This document shows, in pieces, positions 41,652 through 52,207 of a stretch of 64,000 bases of DNA (positions within the stretch are counted from its first letter, which is position 1; the number at the start of each line of letters is the position of its first letter). The translations under genes were made by a program, and so were the position numbers. This stretch comes from a virus: IMG/VR virus record IMGVR_UViG_3300027365_000011, positions 1 through 64,000 of that record. One strand, 5' to 3'. The notes below the pieces were generated by a model. The model had not been told where the DNA came from and made no database searches. It was given only the letters and a program-made list of their open reading frames with translations.

Positions 41652-44600
41652 ATGACGCAACAGATTCTCGAGCGGGCCACCCAGGGGCCGCTCGACGCCG
41701 CGCTGGGCTCGGCTCGGCAGGCTTCGACCTTCGGCCAGCTTATCGGCGCTCTCTCCACCCTGGCCGACGCGCTCGGCGACACCGATACCGCCGACGCCCT
41801 GCAGGGGCAGATGCAGTACGGGCTGCGCAAGCGCGGCCAGCAGGCCCGCAAGGCCATCAATGCCAAGACCCGCGAGATACTGGCGCGGGTCGACGGCGAC
41901 CCCGACGCCCTGAGCGACGCCGACCGCGACGTGTTGCGCCAGTACAGCGGCCGCGGCGGCATCGCCGATGACAACAGCCTCTCCGAATACTACACGCCGC
42001 AGCCGATCGCCGAAGGCGTGTGGGATGCGCTCAAGGCCAACGGCTTCGAGAACGGTAATGTCCTGGAGCCATCCACCGGCGCCGGCGTGTTCCTCGCCAC
42101 CAAGCCCGCCGGCACGAAGGTCAGCGGCGCGGAGATCGACCCCACCAGCTCCAGCGTGGCCGCCCTGCTCCACCCCGACGACGACGTGAGCAATCAGTCC
42201 TTCGAGCAACTGTGCGCCACCGCCAAGGACAACACCTATGACAGCGTGGTCGGCAACGTGCCGTTCGGGGATGCCCGGGGCAAGTGGGCGAAGTTCGACC
42301 CCGAGTACCAGGACATCAAGGAGATGGAGCGTTATTTTATAACGCGCGCCATCGACAAGGTGCGTTTCGGCGGCCTGCTGTGCCTGATCGTGCCGCCCAA
42401 CATCGTCAGCAAGCGCTCCAAGACCTTCACCCGCTGGCGCCGCGACATTTCCCGCAAGGCCGAGTTCCTGGGCGCCCACAAGCTGCCCAGCGGCACCTTC
42501 GGCGGGGCCAACGGCAACGGCACCGACACCGTGGTCGACGTGCTGGTGATGCGCAAGCACAGCCGCGAGCTGACCAACCGGATTCCCGACCTGACCACCG
42601 ACGCCCTGACCGGGGCCAACGTCTACTGGGACCAGTTCATCGAGGGCCGCTGGTTCGAGCGTGACGGCAAGCGCTTCGTGCATGGCGAGATCGTGGAGGG
42701 CTTCCGCACCCAGGTGAAGTCCGAGATCGACAACGCCGGGCTCAAGCGCCTGCTGGCGCGCAAGTTCGACAGCCGCATCGACTTCGCCGCCCTGGACAGC
42801 GCCGAGACGGTGACGCGCAACTACCAGGACGGCGACCGCCGGGTCATCGGGATGCAGATGCACGAGTTGGCCGGCGGCGAATGGGTCAAGGTCGACGCCG
42901 CCGACGGCGTGTATCGTGACGGCGCCCTCGATGCCGAGCGCTACGGTGCGGCCAGCCAGGAAGAACTGACCGGCATCCTGGGCGGCGAGCCGGCCGGGGC
43001 GCTGGCGCTGTCCCACCGTCAGGCGGCCAATGCCGTCAACGGGCGCTTCGCGGACGCGGCCAGCGGCGCCATCCGCAACGCCGTGCGCCTGGCCGACCAG
43101 GCCGACGAGGGCGTGCGCGAGCGGGTCTACCGGGCGGCACTGGTCGGCAACGAGGTCAACCGCTACGCCCGCGCGGTCTCGGAAACCGGCCAGGCCGACG
43201 ACGCCGCCCGCGAGCGCCTGCAACGGCTCGTCACCGCCGAGGTCGAGCAGTACGGCAACCCGTCACGCAGCACCGCGCTGCGCCAGGTGAGCGGCCCCGG
43301 CGCCAGCGATGTCGGCGCCTTCATGCGCTCAGTGCGCCGCGATGGCGGCTTCTCCGACCTGCTGACCGGCAAGCGCGACGGCTCCCGCGGCGAGGCGGTC
43401 GACACCACGGACCCGGCGGACGTGCTGCGCTTCCTGGCCGCCAGCCAGGGCAACGGCGCCGTCACCCTGGACGACGTGAAGGCGATGTACAGCGGCGACC
43501 GGGCGCTGACCATCGAGTCGCTGGCCGAAAGCGACGCCATCGCGGTCACGGCCGATGGCCACCTCCAGCCCATGGAGCATTTCGCCAGCGGCAACGTGGT
43601 GAGCAAGATCGCCCGCCTGCGCGAAGCCCTCGCCGGCGAGCTCTCCCCGGCCCTGGCCGACAAGTTCCGCGGCCAGATTGACGAGATGAACCGCCGGCGC
43701 ACCTTCACCGATGTCGATGACATCGACTTCTCGCTGCGCGGCAAGTGGTTCGATCGCGAGCTGGTGGCGGAATTTCTCAACGCGCGCGGCTATGACTTCG
43801 TGCGCTATGACGCCACCCGGGGGCAGTTCACCAACGGCCGCTTCGGCACCAAGCCCGAGCGCTTCAACAAGCAACTGCTCAACTTCCTGAACGGCCAGAC
43901 CGTGCGCTCCAAGGACGCTCAGGCGACCGCCGAGTACAAGCAACAGATCCGCGACCTGGCCGACGAGTTCGGCACCTGGATGCGCCAGCGCGACGACATC
44001 GATGAGCTGGTCGCCCGCTACAACGACGCCTTCAACGATCATGTGCCGGTGGAATACGACGGCTCCGACCTGGGGCTCGAGAACGTCGCCGACTGGATCA
44101 CCCCGCACGACTACCAGGCCGCCGGGGTGCGCCGCCTGAGCGACGAAGGCCGCGGCGTGCTGGCCTTCGACGTGGGGCTGGGTAAAGCTCAGCCCATGGA
44201 TGCCAAGATTCTTACGCCGGATGGCTGGCGCCGCATGGGCGATATTGCTGCGGGTGACATGGTGATGGCCGCTGACGGAACACCGACACGGGTTACCGGC
44301 GTGTTTCCCCAGGGCGAAAAGGAAATCTTCGAGGTCGTTTTCAGCGACGGGGCTGTGACGCGCTGCTGTGACGAGCACCTGTGGCTGACGCAGACCGAGA
44401 AGGACCGCAAGAAGGAACGCTATTCTCGCCGCAAGGGGCTGGAGCGCTCCGAGCCCGGCACCGTCAAGCCCCTCAGCGAGATTCGCGACACGCTGGTCTA
44501 CCAGACACAGAAGAACCACCGCATTCCCATGGCGGCACCGGCTCAGATGCCTGAGCGAGACGTGCTCATCGACCCCTATGTCATGGGCGTGCTGATCGGG

Positions 44601-47600
44601 GATGGCGCCCTTTCGCACACTGCCATCACCTTCACGCCCGGGGATGACGAGATTGCCGAGCGAGTCAGCCGCATCATTGCCAACGCCGGCACTCCGGTCG
44701 AGGTCCGCCAGCGTGCCAAGCAAGCAGGCAAGGCCACCACCTACGGCATTTCCCGTCTCAGCAACACGATACCCAACGTCTATCACGACGAGCTGCAGCG
44801 ACTGGCGCTCATGGGGTCCATGTCGCATGAGAAGTTCATCCCCGACGAGTACAAACTGGGGTCGATTGAGCAGCGCACCGAGCTGCTGCGCGGCCTCATG
44901 GATACGGACGGCTATGTCAGCAAGGACGGGGTGACGGTACAGTTTTCCAGCACCAGCGCCGCCCTCGCAGGCGATGTGCGGGAGCTGGCGCAGAGTCTTG
45001 GTGGCATCGCGTGGACCAGCAGCAGGGAGCCGACCTACACCCACAATGGCGAGAAGCGCCAAGGGCGGACCTCCTACACCGTGTCAATGCGCCTTCCGGC
45101 TGCGCTCAACCCGTTCTGGCTGGCCCGCAAGGCAGAGCGCGTTCGCCCCAGGACCAAGTACCAGCCGGTGCGCTACATCACCGAGGTCAATCCGGTCGGG
45201 CGCGAACTGGCGCAGTGCATCAGCGTTGAGCACTCCGAGCACCTGTATGTGACCGACGACTATATCGTCACTCACAACACGCTCTCCGCCCTGTCGCTGG
45301 CCCAGTACAACGCACAGAAGGGGCGCGCCAAGCGGACCTGCATCACCGTGCCCAAGGCGGTGCTGGAAAACTGGTATCACGAGTCTCGCCAGTTCCATAA
45401 GTCCATGGGCCATGTGCTGTTCGTCGGCTTCACGCCCAAGATGAAGGGCGGCGAGGTCGAGCGCGAGCCGGTGCTGGATGCCGAGGGCAACCCCAAGGTC
45501 GGCCGCAACGGCGAGGTGCAGTACCGCGACGTGCTCCTCGAGGACAGCGCCGAGACCATCTTCGAGAAGATGAACGACATCCCGCAGACCAGCAAGACGC
45601 TGGTGGTCATGTCGCGGGAGCGCTTCGGCATGATTCCCATGCGCCCGGAGTCCCGCGAGGCCTATGCCGACAAGATGGTCAGCAAGAACCTGCTGCGCGA
45701 CAGCGAGGCCGCCAGTCTCGCCCAGGGCGAGGACGTGAAGCTGGGCCGCGGCGGGTCGTATGACGAGGCGAAGCAGACCGAGCGCTACCAGCAGAAGTTC
45801 AACGACGACGGCACCCGCAAGCAGGACGCCTACCCGTTCTTCGAGGACATGGGCTTCGATTCGGTCATCGTCGACGAGGGCCACGAGTACAAGAACACCT
45901 ATCAGGCCGGCGGCGACACCCAGCGCCTGGCCTACCTGCCGACGCCGCAGCCGTCCAAGCGCGCGCTCGACATGGCAATGAAGATGGACCACCTGCGCGG
46001 CCGCAACCAGGGCGCGGGGCCGGTCATGCTCACGGCCACCCCGGTGACGAACAGCCCGGTGGAGGTCTACAACATGCTCAGTCACATCGTGCCGTCCGAG
46101 CAGTTCGAGCAGATGGGGATCAGCAACGTCGATGACTTCGTGGACACCTTCTGCGAAGTCACCGAGGTTCAGCGCACCAAGCTGTCCGGGGAGGTCGTCA
46201 CCGAGGAAGGCGTGGCGGGCTTCAAGAACCTCGACGGGCTGCGCTCGATCTTCCACCGCTATACCAACATGAAGTCCGCCCAGGACGTGAACGACGAGGC
46301 CAACAGCCTCAAGATTCCCGACCACACCGAAGTTCACGCCTCCGTCGACATGACCGCCGAGCAGGCGCGGATCTATGAGCAGCTTCGCGAGGAAGCCGAC
46401 AATGCCAACCAGGAGGTGGTGAAGCAGGCCGAGGATGGCAGCGTCACGCTCGAGGATGCCCGCCCGGTGTTCGCGATCATCCGCGACATGGACCGCATCA
46501 CCACGGACATGGACCTGTACCTGCACACCATGACCTTCACCCTGCCCGCCGGGCAGCGCGAGGCCGTGGACCGGCTGGTGGCCGACCTCCCCGCGCGCAT
46601 CAATCGCCGCCTGCGCGACGAGGAAACCGGCGAGATGGAGACCGTGCCGGTCGAGCTGGACGAGACCCTGAGCCTGACGGAAGACGGCGACACCCTGACG
46701 CTGGTGGTGCATGAACTCTACGAGTCCGAGGTGGTCAAGCGGCTCAAGAAGGTCGGCATCGATGAGAAGGACGTGGCCCACCCGGTCATGCCCAAGTACG
46801 CCAAGCTGCTGGAGAACCTGCGCAGCGACCACGAGAACGGCGGCAAGCAGATCGTGTTCACGGAGGAAAAGAGCCAGCACGACAAGCTCAAGCGCATCAT
46901 CGTCCACCACCTGCCGATCGAGGCCAAGGAAATCGGCATCATCAACGCCGACACCGCCGGCGGCGACAAGCTCGAGAAGATCAGCAGCGACTACAACACC
47001 GGCAAGGTGCGCATCGTGCTCGCCAACCGCAAGGCGGAAGTGGGCGTGAACCTGCAGAAAGGCACAACGGCGATTCACCACCTCACCCTGCCCTGGACCC
47101 CGGCGAGCATCCAGCAGCGCAACGGCCGCGGCGTGCGCCAGGGCAACACGGTGTCGAACGTCAACGTCATCTACTACATGGGCAAGGGCAGCTTCGACGG
47201 CTACCGCCTCGACATGCTCAAGCGCAAGGCCAACTGGATCAACGACCTGTTCTTCGGCGACGCGGCCCGCGCCGACAACGCCAACGCCGGCAGCGACGAG
47301 GACGTGTCGGTGATGCTGGCGGCCAACCCCGAGGAACAGCGCCGCCGCATCGCCGAGGCCCGCGAACAGAAGGAACAGCAGGCCCGCGAGCGCGCCAACA
47401 AGCGCGCCACCATCGACCTGACCAACTACCAGAAGCACAAGGCGTTCCTGGCCGGGTACGACGCGGCCGAGCAACGCGCCGTGGACAACGCCCGCGAGCG
47501 CGGCCGCAGCGAGGACGACGCCCGCGCGCGGATGCAGAAGAAGCGCGACAAGGCCCAGGGCGAGCTGCGCCAGATCGAGGGCCGCCTGACCACCGCCCAG

Positions 47601-49016
47601 GAGAAGGGGCGCATCGACATCGACGCCAAGCGGCTGATGCAGGGCGGCGAGTACCTGACCACGCTCGACGGCCAGGTGATTGAAGCCGGTCAGTGTTACG
47701 AGACGCCCCGCGGGATGCTGATGAAGGTCAGCGCCATCGATACCGCCTCGGGTTCTGTCACGCTCAAGTCGATCGACATGCCCAACGTGCCGGCCTCCCG
47801 GGAGGCGGCGAACAAGCTGGGCGGCTACAAGCGCGTCGAGATGAGCGAGGAAGCCATCGACCAGCGCATCCTGAGCCGTGGCGGCTGGCGCTACCATGAG
47901 CTGGCCAACTACCGCGTCGATGCCGCCTTCCTCCGCGAGAACGCCGGCCGACTGGTGCGCCAGTGTGTCGATCGCCGCCTGCTGATGGTCGATGACGACG
48001 GCGAGCTGCACGCCATGGAGCTGGGCGACGCCGAAAAGGCCGCCGAGGCCGGCATGGGCATCGCCAAGCCCCGCCCGAGCGATGCCGAATGGCACCGCCG
48101 CGCCAGCGCCGCACTGTTCGCGGGCCACCGCCAGGCCCCCAGCTTCGGGCGCTCGGCCATCGATCGCTTCGGCCGCGCCCTGCTGGGTGATGACTGGCTC
48201 AAGGCGGCCACCGACGCCTTCGGCAACCCGCCCAGTGATGCCGATGTGGCGGCCACGTTCGGCGAGATCGCCAGCCAGGAATGGCAGGCCTACCAGGACA
48301 ACAAGCTGGACGTGCTGGCCGACATCATGGAGCGCGTGCAGGGCGACGCCGGCGCCAGCATCATCGACAGCGAGATCCAGCGCGCCGTGTCTCGGGCCAC
48401 CGCCAACTACAGCCGCTACCGGACCAAGCACCGCCTGAGCAGTGCCGCCCGTCAGTCGCTGGTCGAGGCCGGCTATGACGTGACCGACGCCACGCTGGAG
48501 GACGCCGCCCGGTCCCATGCCGAGCAGCTCGACCAGCGGGTCGAGGGCGACGCCCAGACCGTGGCCGACAACATCAAGGCGATGCGCGACAAGCGGGCCG
48601 AACAGGCCGCCGCCGACCGCGAGGCCGCCGCGGCCGAGGGCGCACAGATGGCCGCCGATGCGGTCCCCGAGACGCTGCGAGAGCGGCTGGACGAGCTGGG
48701 CATCGAGGTCAAGGTGAACACCCAGCCGATGAGCTGGAAGCCCAAGGGCGGCGGCAAGCGCCCGGCGAAGGGCATGTCGATCGAATCCGAGGCCGGATCG
48801 CGGCTGATGCTGTTCGACCCCCAGGGCTACGGCGGCCCCTTGTCCCAGGCGCTTTCGGGACGCAACAATCCGTTACAGAAGCGATACAATGCGGTCTGGA
48901 CGATCTTTGAACCCGGCACCGTTCGCATGAACCTGATCCCCGGCAAGGGCGATCTGTGGTGGCACATGCCGCTGGACGGGCTCGACTTCGACGCACTGAT
49001 GGAGGCCTTCGAGTGA
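41652..49016 (+). CDS. DarB-like methyltransferase-helicase, interrupted by an intein
   Basis: The frame gives 2454 aa; about 2090 aa after removal of the intein. Residues about 110-330 are an N6-adenine-type methyltransferase with catalytic NVPF (202-205) and SAM region LEPSTGAGVF. The SNF2-like helicase has Walker A GLGK-T (842-845 and 1210) split by the intein, DEGHEYKN (1408-1415), LTATPVTNSP and the motif VI segment QQRNGRGVRQG. The C-terminal 700 residues are helical. P1 DarB has this architecture, enters with phage DNA and protects against type I restriction. Ribosome site AAGGGG; own promoter upstream. Confidence 0.8.
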   Translation: MTQQILERATQGPLDAALGSARQASTFGQLIGALSTLADALGDTDTADALQGQMQYGLRKRGQQARKAINAKTREILARVDGDPDALSDADRDVLRQYSGRGGIADDNSLSEYYTPQPIAEGVWDALKANGFENGNVLEPSTGAGVFLATKPAGTKVSGAEIDPTSSSVAALLHPDDDVSNQSFEQLCATAKDNTYDSVVGNVPFGDARGKWAKFDPEYQDIKEMERYFITRAIDKVRFGGLLCLIVPPNIVSKRSKTFTRWRRDISRKAEFLGAHKLPSGTFGGANGNGTDTVVDVLVMRKHSRELTNRIPDLTTDALTGANVYWDQFIEGRWFERDGKRFVHGEIVEGFRTQVKSEIDNAGLKRLLARKFDSRIDFAALDSAETVTRNYQDGDRRVIGMQMHELAGGEWVKVDAADGVYRDGALDAERYGAASQEELTGILGGEPAGALALSHRQAANAVNGRFADAASGAIRNAVRLADQADEGVRERVYRAALVGNEVNRYARAVSETGQADDAARERLQRLVTAEVEQYGNPSRSTALRQVSGPGASDVGAFMRSVRRDGGFSDLLTGKRDGSRGEAVDTTDPADVLRFLAASQGNGAVTLDDVKAMYSGDRALTIESLAESDAIAVTADGHLQPMEHFASGNVVSKIARLREALAGELSPALADKFRGQIDEMNRRRTFTDVDDIDFSLRGKWFDRELVAEFLNARGYDFVRYDATRGQFTNGRFGTKPERFNKQLLNFLNGQTVRSKDAQATAEYKQQIRDLADEFGTWMRQRDDIDELVARYNDAFNDHVPVEYDGSDLGLENVADWITPHDYQAAGVRRLSDEGRGVLAFDVGLGKAQPMDAKILTPDGWRRMGDIAAGDMVMAADGTPTRVTGVFPQGEKEIFEVVFSDGAVTRCCDEHLWLTQTEKDRKKERYSRRKGLERSEPGTVKPLSEIRDTLVYQTQKNHRIPMAAPAQMPERDVLIDPYVMGVLIGDGALSHTAITFTPGDDEIAERVSRIIANAGTPVEVRQRAKQAGKATTYGISRLSNTIPNVYHDELQRLALMGSMSHEKFIPDEYKLGSIEQRTELLRGLMDTDGYVSKDGVTVQFSSTSAALAGDVRELAQSLGGIAWTSSREPTYTHNGEKRQGRTSYTVSMRLPAALNPFWLARKAERVRPRTKYQPVRYITEVNPVGRELAQCISVEHSEHLYVTDDYIVTHNTLSALSLAQYNAQKGRAKRTCITVPKAVLENWYHESRQFHKSMGHVLFVGFTPKMKGGEVEREPVLDAEGNPKVGRNGEVQYRDVLLEDSAETIFEKMNDIPQTSKTLVVMSRERFGMIPMRPESREAYADKMVSKNLLRDSEAASLAQGEDVKLGRGGSYDEAKQTERYQQKFNDDGTRKQDAYPFFEDMGFDSVIVDEGHEYKNTYQAGGDTQRLAYLPTPQPSKRALDMAMKMDHLRGRNQGAGPVMLTATPVTNSPVEVYNMLSHIVPSEQFEQMGISNVDDFVDTFCEVTEVQRTKLSGEVVTEEGVAGFKNLDGLRSIFHRYTNMKSAQDVNDEANSLKIPDHTEVHASVDMTAEQARIYEQLREEADNANQEVVKQAEDGSVTLEDARPVFAIIRDMDRITTDMDLYLHTMTFTLPAGQREAVDRLVADLPARINRRLRDEETGEMETVPVELDETLSLTEDGDTLTLVVHELYESEVVKRLKKVGIDEKDVAHPVMPKYAKLLENLRSDHENGGKQIVFTEEKSQHDKLKRIIVHHLPIEAKEIGIINADTAGGDKLEKISSDYNTGKVRIVLANRKAEVGVNLQKGTTAIHHLTLPWTPASIQQRNGRGVRQGNTVSNVNVIYYMGKGSFDGYRLDMLKRKANWINDLFFGDAARADNANAGSDEDVSVMLAANPEEQRRRIAEAREQKEQQARERANKRATIDLTNYQKHKAFLAGYDAAEQRAVDNARERGRSEDDARARMQKKRDKAQGELRQIEGRLTTAQEKGRIDIDAKRLMQGGEYLTTLDGQVIEAGQCYETPRGMLMKVSAIDTASGSVTLKSIDMPNVPASREAANKLGGYKRVEMSEEAIDQRILSRGGWRYHELANYRVDAAFLRENAGRLVRQCVDRRLLMVDDDGELHAMELGDAEKAAEAGMGIAKPRPSDAEWHRRASAALFAGHRQAPSFGRSAIDRFGRALLGDDWLKAATDAFGNPPSDADVAATFGEIASQEWQAYQDNKLDVLADIMERVQGDAGASIIDSEIQRAVSRATANYSRYRTKHRLSSAARQSLVEAGYDVTDATLEDAARSHAEQLDQRVEGDAQTVADNIKAMRDKRAEQAAADREAAAAEGAQMAADAVPETLRERLDELGIEVKVNTQPMSWKPKGGGKRPAKGMSIESEAGSRLMLFDPQGYGGPLSQALSGRNNPLQKRYNAVWTIFEPGTVRMNLIPGKGDLWWHMPLDGLDFDALMEAFE
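44187..45278 (+). mobile_element. Intein with LAGLIDADG endonuclease, in the Walker A of the DarB-like helicase
   Basis: The element is 364 aa (residues 846-1209 of the precursor). It starts AQPMDAKILTPDGW and ends VTDDYIVTHN before Thr+1. Splicing motifs include the TRCCDEHLWL block and the terminal His-Asn. Residue 1 is Ala rather than Cys or Ser, as in the less common Ala1 inteins. DOD endonuclease motifs are YVMGVLIGDGAL (976-987) and LLRGLMDTDG (1078-1087). Insertion lies between the Lys and Thr of GxGKT, so ATPase activity requires splicing. Exact removal restores GLGKTLSALSLAQ. Confidence 0.9.
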
Positions 49017-49453
49017 CCATTTCCCGCTTTGACCCTGCCGACCTCGAGCGCCTGATTGCCGAGGAAGTCGGCAGCGAGGATTTCCTGACCGACTACCTGG
49101 ACGGCGTGGCCCGCACCCTGGACGCCCAGCCGGAGACCTATCGGGGCTTCGGCCCCTACTGGTGGCCGCTCAAGCGGCTGCTGATCGACGCCGGGCACTC
49201 CCAGTTCGGCGACACCGTGGACGATGCCGAGACGGCCGACGCGCTGACCTACGACCGCCCTGCCCTGACCGCGGCGGCGGCCTACACGTTCGCCGAGCAC
49301 GCCCGGGGCGCGGGGATGCAGTTCAGCCCCGCGCACACGATTGCCCGCGAGGATGGGGAGCTGGACACCTACCTGATCGCCGATGAAGACATCGAGGGGC
49401 CGGTCATCGCCCGGCAGCTCGTCCAGCAAGGGGGCACCGATGGCGCGGACTAA
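49013..49453 (+). CDS. Hypothetical acidic protein following DarB-like gene
   Basis: The product is 146 aa from GTG 49013, overlapping the DarB stop (GTGA). It is acidic and helical (DAETADALTYDRPALTAAAA) and overlaps the portal start by 14 bases. It is unrecognised. The position links the anti-defence operon to head genes, so it may be a head-internal protein. Confidence 0.55.
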   Translation: MTISRFDPADLERLIAEEVGSEDFLTDYLDGVARTLDAQPETYRGFGPYWWPLKRLLIDAGHSQFGDTVDDAETADALTYDRPALTAAAAYTFAEHARGAGMQFSPAHTIAREDGELDTYLIADEDIEGPVIARQLVQQGGTDGAD

Positions 49454-51203
49454 GCGCAAGGCCAAGGGCAGCGTCTGGAGCCAGATTTTCGGGGCGAGCC
49501 GCCCCGATGACATGGACACCAGCCCGCTGTCCGTGCAATCCGGCGGCACCGCCAGCACCACGCCCGGCGCCGGGGCCAACTCGCTGCTCGATGATGTCGA
49601 GAAGGGCCTGGAGAGCCAGCGGGAGGCGGTGAAGTCCGCCCCCGATGGCAACCTGCTGATCCGGCGGATGCCGGTCTACCGGCTGGAGAAGTACGCCACG
49701 CTGCGCACCATGGCGAAAGACCCGACGATCGACAGCGCGCTCAAGATGCACATTTCCCAGGCGCTCGCCGCCAAGCCGGACACCGGCGAGATCGTCACCA
49801 TCGAGAGCCGCGACGGCAAGGACGACGATGCGGTCGTCCAGGACCTTCGCGAAACCTTCAAGTCGATGCTCAACAACAACCTGGAGAAGTGGGCCTACGG
49901 CGCCGCCCTGCTGGGCTGGCAGCCGTTGCGGGTCTACGGCAAGGAAGGCGTGGGCGTCACCCAGGTTCGCCACGACTACTACACCCTGCCCGACTTCACC
50001 AGCCGCTTCGAGCGTGTCGGCAACCTGGCCGGCTTCGCCAGCGCCTGGCAGCAGCTCACCGGGCAGGAGAAGTCCAAGGGGATGCTCCGGCTCATGCCGC
50101 CCTGGTCCTACGTCGAGATCAAGATGCCCAACTGGGGCCTGGACCACTTCAACCGCGAGCCCCACCGCCACAACGGCGACGTGTTCAGCATCGACAACGA
50201 GGACTGGGAAAACGAGGGCTATATCGAGTCCCAGGACTACGGCACCAGCCTGGTCGAAACCGCGTATGAGCCGTGGGTCGACCTGCAGGAAGCCATCCTC
50301 TCGCTCAACATGAGCCGCAAGAACGCCGCCAACGTCGAACGCCTGATCGGCGTGCAGACCGGCAAGCTCAACCCGCAGAAGGCCGCCCAGTACCTCAACA
50401 CGATCGGCGAGCAGATGCGCAAGACCAGCCAGGCCCAGGCCGAGCACAGCTTGCGCAAGGGCTACGTCCAGACCGTGTGGAACCACATCATCCCGATTTT
50501 CTCGACCGGCCAGGGCCAGCTCGACATTTCCACCGTCGAGGGCAAGCCGGACATCGCCGAGATCGAGGACATCAAGTTCCACGTCAACCGGCTGGGCAGC
50601 GCGGTGGGCGTGGAGCCCTCGCTGCTGGGCTTCGGCGAGCAGATGAGCGGCGGGCTGGGCGACGGCGGCTTCTTCCGCATGTCGGTCATGGCGGCGATGA
50701 AGTCGGCGATGATCCGCACCGCGGTCGAGAACATGATTCACCGGCTGTTCGAGATCCATGTCGCCTACAAGTACGGCAAGGTCTACAGCGATGCCGAGCG
50801 CCCTTGGAAAATCAACTTCCACTCGCTCAACACCGCCATCGCCCGGGAGCAGTCCGAGGAAGCCGAGCGCCATGCGCAGCTCGCGACCACCATCACCAGC
50901 CTGTTGCAGATGATCGACCCGATGCTGGGCAACGTCGAGCCCAACGCCTACCAGCGCTGGCTGCTGGCGGACCTCATCAAGATCGATGACGCCAAGGTCG
51001 AGGAAATGCTGGCCAAGATCGACAAGGCCAAGGGCGACCCGAACGCCGGCCAGGGTCCGGGTGGCGGCCCGCCCGGGGCCGGTGGAGCCCCTGGGGGGCC
51101 GCCGGGGGCGATCAACGAAGACGCCCGCGACACGCACGATGACCACTTCAAGGCCGCCGTCTACGAAGCCGTTTCCGAATTTCTGATGGAGAATGCCGCA
51201 TGA
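49440..51203 (+). CDS. Portal protein
   Basis: The product is 587 aa from ATG 49440, with AAGGGGG upstream. YATLRTMAKDPTIDSALKMH is typical of gp20-like portal N-terminal regions. The central portion (DYGTSLVETAYEPWVDLQEA, then LGSAVGVEPSLLGFGEQMSG) is typical of the portal clip and stem. A Gly/Pro-rich linker (GPGGGPPGAGGAPGG) precedes a short C-terminal helix. It forms the dodecameric DNA gate of the head. The terminase that would dock on it is not in the window. Confidence 0.75.
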   Translation: MARTKRKAKGSVWSQIFGASRPDDMDTSPLSVQSGGTASTTPGAGANSLLDDVEKGLESQREAVKSAPDGNLLIRRMPVYRLEKYATLRTMAKDPTIDSALKMHISQALAAKPDTGEIVTIESRDGKDDDAVVQDLRETFKSMLNNNLEKWAYGAALLGWQPLRVYGKEGVGVTQVRHDYYTLPDFTSRFERVGNLAGFASAWQQLTGQEKSKGMLRLMPPWSYVEIKMPNWGLDHFNREPHRHNGDVFSIDNEDWENEGYIESQDYGTSLVETAYEPWVDLQEAILSLNMSRKNAANVERLIGVQTGKLNPQKAAQYLNTIGEQMRKTSQAQAEHSLRKGYVQTVWNHIIPIFSTGQGQLDISTVEGKPDIAEIEDIKFHVNRLGSAVGVEPSLLGFGEQMSGGLGDGGFFRMSVMAAMKSAMIRTAVENMIHRLFEIHVAYKYGKVYSDAERPWKINFHSLNTAIAREQSEEAERHAQLATTITSLLQMIDPMLGNVEPNAYQRWLLADLIKIDDAKVEEMLAKIDKAKGDPNAGQGPGGGPPGAGGAPGGPPGAINEDARDTHDDHFKAAVYEAVSEFLMENAA

Positions 51204-52189
51204 CCCAGCAAGTCACCCTGTCCTTCAACCTGTTCGACTACGGGCGCCACGTCGAGGGCAACTTCCGCAAGTACGACGTGGACAACGTGCGCCAGACACT
51301 CGCCTCCCCCGCGACGCGCGAGCGCCTGCGCCTGCGCGAAGCGGTCGGCTACCTGGGCCACGGCCGCCGCCAGATCGCCGGCAAGCTCGACGTGGGCGAG
51401 GTCGAGACGATCCAGACCCCGAGCGGTGCCATCGTGGTCGAGAACGTCCCCGCCTGCGTGACGACGGACGTGTCGATCGAGGATGACGGCACCATCCACC
51501 ACACCCAGGACGTGCTCGACACCGACCCGGGCAAGGTCGTCCAGGCGCTCATGGAGTCCAAGGTGGGCGGCTTTTCGTGGGCCACCGGCGGCCGCGACGG
51601 GCGCCGCGGCGGCACGACGCTGCTCAACTCGTTTCACGGCTTCGACTACGTGATGACGCCGGGCTACGCGACCAATCGCAGCTACGCGATTCTCGAGTCC
51701 GCCAACCAGGTGGCCGATGAGCGCGAGCAGATTTTCGAGGCCATGCGGTCCTGCGGGCTGGACGCGGAAAAGGCCCGGCTCTACACCGACACCTTCACCA
51801 GCCCGTACCTGGCGGCGGCCGACATGCAGGCACGCCACGACGAGATTCTGGAGGCCCTGGGCAGCCGGGAAGGCCGCATCGCCGAGCTGGAGGCCGAGCT
51901 GGAGGCCGCCCGCCAGGCGGATGACGTGCGCGCCGCGCGGCTCACGGAATGGGCCAAGGAGTACCACGTCGCGGTGCCGGATCATGTCCTCGAGGCGATC
52001 AAGGGCGGGGATTTCAGTGCCGAACGGGCCTTCTTCGAGTCCGTGGCCCGGGTCGAGCGCCACAAGGCCGGCGGCCTGCCCCTGGGCGGCAATCCGGAGC
52101 GTCCCGAAGCGCCCCGCCCGCGCGGGATGCGCCGCCACGACGACCCGCCGGTGTACGGGTCCGTCGCGGCCGCCCCGACCTTCGACTGA
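51200..52189 (+). CDS. Prohead protease/scaffold-type protein
   Basis: The product is 329 aa. The N-terminal 150 residues carry a protease-like layout: GYLGHGRRQIAG with a candidate catalytic His, beta strands VVENVPACVTTDVSIEDDG, and VGGFSWATGG with a candidate Ser. The middle is unknown. Residues about 205-245 form a coiled coil (GRIAELEAELEAARQ), as in proteases fused to scaffolds. It overlaps the portal gene by four bases, the usual neighbourhood of head maturation proteases. It is the last rightward virion gene. Confidence 0.65.
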   Translation: MTQQVTLSFNLFDYGRHVEGNFRKYDVDNVRQTLASPATRERLRLREAVGYLGHGRRQIAGKLDVGEVETIQTPSGAIVVENVPACVTTDVSIEDDGTIHHTQDVLDTDPGKVVQALMESKVGGFSWATGGRDGRRGGTTLLNSFHGFDYVMTPGYATNRSYAILESANQVADEREQIFEAMRSCGLDAEKARLYTDTFTSPYLAAADMQARHDEILEALGSREGRIAELEAELEAARQADDVRAARLTEWAKEYHVAVPDHVLEAIKGGDFSAERAFFESVARVERHKAGGLPLGGNPERPEAPRPRGMRRHDDPPVYGSVAAAPTFD

Positions 52190-52207
52190 GCGCCCTGCCC
52201 CACCACG

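Noticed and set aside
45084-48518. 1144-codon minus-strand open frame opposite the DarB-like gene
   Set aside because: It is a shadow: Val/Gly/His/Leu-rich composition typical of the antisense of GC-rich coding DNA, and the plus strand has clear helicase motifs throughout.
48873-48890. TTACAG and TACAAT near the end of the DarB-like gene as an internal promoter
   Set aside because: The spacing is only 6 bp and no other -35 fits 17 bp upstream.
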